Assembly (NCBI GenBank): GCA_030141605.1 | Contig: JAQGDQ010000427.1 | Coordinates: forward strand, 1-64,000 | Source of the DNA: Tubiluchus corallicola | Lineage: Eukaryota > Priapulida > Priapulimorpha > Priapulimorphida > Tubiluchidae | Reading direction: 5' to 3' | DNA length: 64,000 bases | In this document: positions 59,100 through 64,000 of the stretch, piece after piece | Layout: every line of letters begins with the position of its first letter | How positions within the stretch are numbered: the stretch's first letter is position 1 | The notes under the pieces: model-generated | The model's database searches: none | Told to the model about the DNA's origin: nothing | What the model saw: only the letters and a program-made list of their open reading frames with translations | Translations under genes and position numbers: made by a program

Positions 59100-60800
59100 A
59101 TGTAATTAAGGTAAGTTGGTGTTATTAGCTTGAAACAAAAGCTCCACTCAATTAGGTCACTTTAAATAATATAACAGCTGCATCTGCTTTGTTCAGGTAA
59201 AATTAATTAGGACTAATCTATTACCTGATGTACAATCCAATTTTAATGAACTAACATGGATGTGCCCGCAAAATATGCTTAATTACGATAATGGTGGCGT
59301 TGGTCAACTCGAACAAAAGAAAAATCCGTGAATTATTTAATTAATCTTGAGCGCAGCGAAGTTGAAAGACGCACAACAAGTTTCCTAGTAAATCAAGTTT
59401 GCAGCAGGTTTGGCAACATCAACGTCTACGCAAGGCCATTTTAACTCATTTAACTATTTTTAGGTCCTCCAAAATTAACGAATTCTTAAAAAAATTAGAT
59501 TTGTTTTTTGACTGAATATGTCTTTGCAGTCATCACAGACATTTTAGCATTGTACAATGAAGTGAACTCTAAGCAGGCTTCAAAGAAAAATTTAATTTTA
59601 AACTGGTATCCTTTCTATTGAAACGTCTGAAGTTTTTTATTGGAAGTTTTAGTAAAAAGTCAATTTAAAAAACGCTGCAAAATACGATAAGTGGTCAGTG
59701 TATTTTATTGTAAAAATTTATTAAAATGTCACAAAAACCATTCATTTAACTAATTATTTCGTTTTATTAAAACTAAAAAAAGAGTGATGCTAATATAATC
59801 TGTCAAAATGACCGTTCGTTGGTGAATGACTCAATAAACCTTGTTTTCTATTCGCTGTGCATATTTTTTTAAAGCTGATAGCTTAACTAGTTCATACGGA
59901 GATATGGCAGTTTCTAGTTTTACCGTATGGCGGTAATGCAATAATGAATTACTGCGTTATTTCTTCATCTGGCAATAAATTATTTAAAACCTGGCTTCCG
60001 GGTTAATAAATCTGAAGCCAGTGGAATTACTGGAAGTTACCTAGTGAGCTTGAACATATGGCAATTGCTACTTTGAGCTGACGCAATAATGATTTACTGT
60101 GTTAATTACTCTTCTGGCACTAAATTATTTAGGAAGCAGCTTCTAGTTTATTCAGTGAAATCAGTGGGATTAGGAGAAGTTAATTAATGGAATTGAGCAA
60201 TGAGCATATGGCAATTTGTACTTTGTTGCTATGGCAGCAATGCAGTAATAAATTAATCCGTTAATTAGTCTTCTGGCACTAAATTATTTAGGAAACGGCT
60301 TCTGGTTTAATTAGTGGAATTAGTGGAATTAGGAGCATATGGCATCCTCTACTTTAACCTTGTTGTAGTATTACAATAATGGACTAATGTCTTAATTATT
60401 CTTCTGGCCCTAAACAGGCTTCTGGTTTTTCACAAAGGCATGTTTGAACCATTTGCCAGTTGGCGCCACTTTACAGTTACACGTAGATGTGTGAGAAACT
60501 TTGTTCATTCGTAATTTTTGCCCGGCGAAATGAAAAATTCCCAAGTTTTAACTTAATTAGAAAAACGCCTAAACTTTGTTTCTGATTGAAATAGGTATAA
60601 TTTATGTGAAATTAAAGCTGCTATCTACATGTTCCTGTTGTATATCTGAGAAGGAAATCCAGAACATCCCATTAAAACATTTTTATAATTATCGCATAAT
60701 TATTACGATTCACATTAAAAATAAAGATGCTTTTTATTACATGCATTAGTAAATTGAGAAACACGAGGCCTGCTGCATTATATCATTATAATACGGATTA
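59100..60800 (+). repeat. 1.7-kb direct duplication D, copy 2
   Basis: Direct counterpart of 40090-41800 including its four tandem units (here near 59905, 60060, 60210 and 60342). Only substitutions and small gaps separate the copies. Confidence 0.85.
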
Positions 60801-60806
60801 TAATGA

Positions 60807-61200
60807 CACACACACAAACATACACACACACACACATGCATGCACGCACGCACACATGCACACACACACACACACACACATATACACTTTCTACACTACA
60901 GTTTCACATAGTGTAAAAAACAACATGATGTAAATAAGAATCCATCCAAATGCAAAGTGATCACCATGCGGTTTACAAGTAGCTCCACCTCGTGTGCGAC
61001 CTTGCAATACATCTGCATCGCAACTTTGTTTAACTTTACACGCAGCTTCAAATTTTAATGTAAATTTGATGTTGGAGTATCTGCCTCGAATATCTTCTGG
61101 TAAAGACATGTTTGGCCAGTGGGCATCACCTCCACACTACGCCCGCTTTTCTGGACCCATGTCGGTTATCATACTTATATTAACATATAGCGGGTATCGA
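60807..61200 (+). repeat. Duplicated block H, copy 2, with (CA)n
   Basis: (CA)n with GCATGCACG variants at 60807-60880, followed by the counterpart of 44020-44340. It is contiguous with D here, whereas 2.2 kb separates them in the first copy. Confidence 0.8.
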
Positions 61201-61945
61201 CGTGGTTTCCTTTAAACACTCGCTGAACGAAAGCCGTGAGTCGTACAGAGTCGTACCTTGTATCATTGGATTCGCAATTAAATGTAAAATAAGACGCAGA
61301 AAAATTTTCTTTTGTTTTTATTTATCCAAAAATATCAGAAATTTGGCAAATTGCATAAACGAGATGTTACTTTATTGTGTGAGAGGAGGATGTCGAAATG
61401 CTTAATTTGGGAAGTCATATCTCTTGAAGAAAGCCTTCCGAAATCACGTGGTTAACAGTCGACATAGAGACTTCCTTGCGATATTACGTCTAGAAGCCAT
61501 TGGACCTCATCGGAATTAGTTATGTTACTCAGGACAAAAGCGCCACCTGGCAGCATGGAGACAGGTGGCGGTAGTCCAATAAATTTTCTACCTAACCATG
61601 TGTTATGCAGCTGCCACCTGTAAAGGGTTTTCGCGCTGAGACCATTTTACTAGGCACATGTTGGTAGCATACCTAAAACTTCGACAACAGTGAACCGGTT
61701 ACTGATAGGCACGGCATAGTACTTTACGAGTTTTTCTTTTTGTTTGAATAGATGTGGCTTCTTCTAGGAGGAATTGCTTCTCAAAAATAGACGTATTTTA
61801 ACGATTTTCGAGTCATACCTCAGGCGTATAGATGGGTATTGATAGCCTTAGTAATTTATAATTTAAGTCTTTACAAATTCAAACTCTTTACTGAAAAAAA
61901 AACGAAAATAAAAATAGCAGTTAAAAACTGTCTTCAGTCCTTCCT
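61201..61945. other. Spacer without recognised gene
   Basis: A short inverted pair GCCACCTG / CAGGTGGC at about 61541-61570 and a further GCCACCTG at 61613 are E-box-like. No coding sequence or repeat family recognised. Confidence 0.4.
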
Positions 61946-63042
61946 AATAACTCTGCAAAAACATTTTCACTACAAGAACGATATTGTTGCGTTATTTTGC
62001 TAATTATGTTAATTTTGCTTGGCTTCAATTGGAAATTGCGCTAAGGTTTCACCATTCTCATGTGTTGATGAAATAAATTAATTAGTATTACTATTACTTT
62101 GACAAGTGAAATTAAATATTACTAGGTTAGTAAAAAATAAAAATACAAATAACGAATAAAATTATCCACATTAATATTGTGCTTTCGTTATCATTCTGAT
62201 TTTGTTAATATTGTGTTTTTTGGTGATATCGTCCTTACTACGTTTGAGTCATTCCAACCTATGACTCAGGATCAATGTCTTTTTGTTCTTTTTACGTTGT
62301 TACTCAATAAACTGTCTACTATAAGTATGAAACTATTATAATTATTGTTACTTGATATTTTTTGTAAAAAAATACATTAAACTGGCCTTTCCAAAATTAA
62401 ATTCTGTGTTCGCGCCGATAAAGGCATACAGATTTTTCATTGCGAACGTTTTCACAACCGCAAAAGTTGCTTCCGCAAAAATACTCATTACGTTGTCATT
62501 TGCGGTATTGCGGGAAATGCGGGAAAATTTTAGTGCGAAATTTTAGCGCATTTTACACGAGGCTTTCTAGAAAGAAATCCTTTATTTCATGTAAATGGTT
62601 TAAGAAAGGGGACACAGGCAGTACTGCGGAAAATGCTGTTAAAAATTAGATCTAAGCCTTGGTCAACAAACAGAGACATATTCAGAGTAACACATTTACC
62701 TTTTGTTTTAACGCAGGTGAATTACATTAATTTAATTAGAATTTCAGTGAATATTTAATCAAGTTTCAATAATAAATCAGATGAGTCAGATACGTGACTA
62801 ACACCGTCCTTTGTTTCTTCGCAAGCTTTCAACTCACTGATTGAGATTTCATAAATATTTAATTGATGAATCACACCTTCTGTTCTGTTACCTCAAAACA
62901 CCAAGCTTATACATTTCTTTATGTTCATTCAATCTGCCATCTTTTAGCGCATAATCAAAGACTGTACTTTTTGTTTATTTTCTTCTTAATGCGTTGTTGA
63001 GCCACCGTAATCATAACGGTTGTGGTATTATAATACAATAAT
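61946..63042 (+). repeat. Direct duplicate of 53460-54484
   Basis: Starts at CTGCAAAAACATTTTCACTAC, continues through the S unit (62505-62640) and the AAGCCTTGGTCAACAAACAG block. Over 90% alike by eye with small indels. Confidence 0.8.
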
Positions 63043-63047
63043 AGAGA

Positions 63048-63091
<44 letters not shown>

Positions 63092-63190
63092 GAGAGAGAG
63101 AGAGAGAGAGGGGGGAGAGAGAGAGAGAGAAAGAGCAAAAAGAGAAAGAGAGCGAGTGAGAGAGAGAGGGAGAGAAAGAGAAAGAGAGAA
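63043..63190 (+). repeat. (GA)n-rich microsatellite
   Basis: GA dinucleotides with GGGG and GC interruptions. Counterpart of 54485-54724. Confidence 0.95.
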
Positions 63191-63915
63191 TAGAGAGAAT
63201 CAAAATTAAATTAAATTAAATTAAATTATTTTTCAAATTAATTATAAAAATTTAGATTTTGCTTCAATGTCTATAGGTTTGGATTAAGTATACTGAAAGG
63301 TGTCAATGTCATTTCATTTTTAATATAAGTGTAACTATAATTCATCTGATGCTAATATGCGACTAAATTTGCATTAAGATTTCCAAATTTGGCAGTTTGC
63401 TGTTTCTGGAATGATAGAATGGCGCAAAGGTGTGAATTATAATGCGCCACCCCCATATTGATTGATAACGCCCCATTCAAATAGGAAAGTTTAACATCTG
63501 AGCACCTGATGTAAGACAAAGAGTTAATTTATTTAAGCAGGTACAGTGATTCACCTGATAAATTGAGCATCTGGTGTAAGGCAAAGAGCTAATTTATTTA
63601 AGCAGGTACAGGTGATTCACCTGATAAATTGAGCATCTGGTGTAAGACAAACAGCGAAGGTGTTAAATGATTCACCTGATTTATAATGTTTAATTAAATG
63701 TGCCTAAAGATTTGAACATCTGGTAAAAGAGTAAAGTGTTACAATACACACACCAGTGATTCAATCGATTGATTATGTCTGATTTCATAATATAAATGAA
63801 AGTTCAAAACTGCAGTGAGACTTTGAGCTGATAATAAAAACATTGCGGCTTATATCTTAGCTGTTTTCAGTAGCAGAGAAGAAATTTGAGGATTAGGCAA
63901 ACGTATGCATAATAC
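63191..63915 (-). repeat. Family X, copy 6, with E-box minisatellite (63500-63690)
   Basis: 63200-63490 matches 54725-55010. Three E-box units follow (CAGGTGATTCACCTG at about 63608), then the spacer with CAATCGATTGATTATGTC. Confidence 0.7.
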
Positions 63916-64000
63916 TAAGTCTTGCTGGTATTATGATAAGAATATTAACATTTTCGTCTCTACCTTGTTTGATTTTTAGCTAACATTTTTGAGAATAACG
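63916..64000 (+). repeat. Start of dispersed repeat G, copy 4, cut by window end
   Basis: Matches 26455-26542 (GATAAGAATATTAACAT and TTTGAGAATAACG). It continues beyond the window. Confidence 0.6.

Overview
This is AT-rich, intron-bearing, repeat-dominated nuclear DNA from an animal. There is no bacterial organisation: no operons, ribosome-binding sites or dense ORFs. Gene content (THAP zinc-finger genes, an alpha-1,2-fucosyltransferase-like GT11 exon, a carbohydrate sulfotransferase, non-LTR reverse transcriptases) and long (CT)n, (CA)n and (AAT)n microsatellites fit an invertebrate, perhaps a mollusc or other lophotrochozoan. The taxon is an inference and is not proven by anything here.

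Host-like genes occupy a quiet central-left island. A GT11 fucosyltransferase-like exon (17207-17764, +) faces a two-exon HNK-1/CHST-family sulfotransferase (24931-24805 joined to 20251-19317, -). Both would be type II Golgi enzymes that decorate glycans. Two THAP-domain genes can be assembled from splice signals: one at 5986-6169 + 9087-9262 (+, 119 aa) and one at 36918-36833 + 36451-36013 (-, 174 aa). Exon 2 of the first is duplicated at 51555-51380 (-) without its exon 1.

Nearly everything else is repeated within the window. (1) A block at about 6.6-15.1 kb reappears inverted at about 47.2-54.1 kb, in circularly permuted order. It carries the THAP exon, a 73-bp satellite, a conserved-frame ORF and a 102/115-bp satellite full of E2F-like sites. 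(2) A composite family (called X here) of several kb has copies at 0.7-2.8, 2.8-4.1, 29.6-31.9, 44.7-47.2, 54.3-56.3 and 62.9-63.9 kb. It combines a promoter-like module, a 319-bp LTR-like module with TATA and AATAAA, a 66-bp minisatellite of palindromic E-boxes and a (CT)n tract. (3) Direct duplications link 40.1-41.8 with 59.1-60.8 kb, 44.0-44.3 with 60.8-61.2 kb, 53.5-55.2 with 62.0-63.8 kb, 37.5-38.25 with 57.4-57.95 kb, and 26.5-27.5 with 34.7-35.5 and 56.4-56.7 kb. (4) Small DNA transposons with hAT-type ends lie at 16467-16955, 22700-23686 and 28426-28840. (5) LINE fragments lie at 38.85-39.43, 42.2-43.3 and 58.6-59.0 kb.

The most unusual theme is that several of the tandem arrays and dispersed modules are built from transcription-factor-like motifs (E2F, CRE/ATF, E-box, YY1-like) and travel with THAP-domain DNA-binding genes. 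All coordinates of repeat edges are by eye and accurate to perhaps 10-50 bases. No tRNA, rRNA or CRISPR was found.
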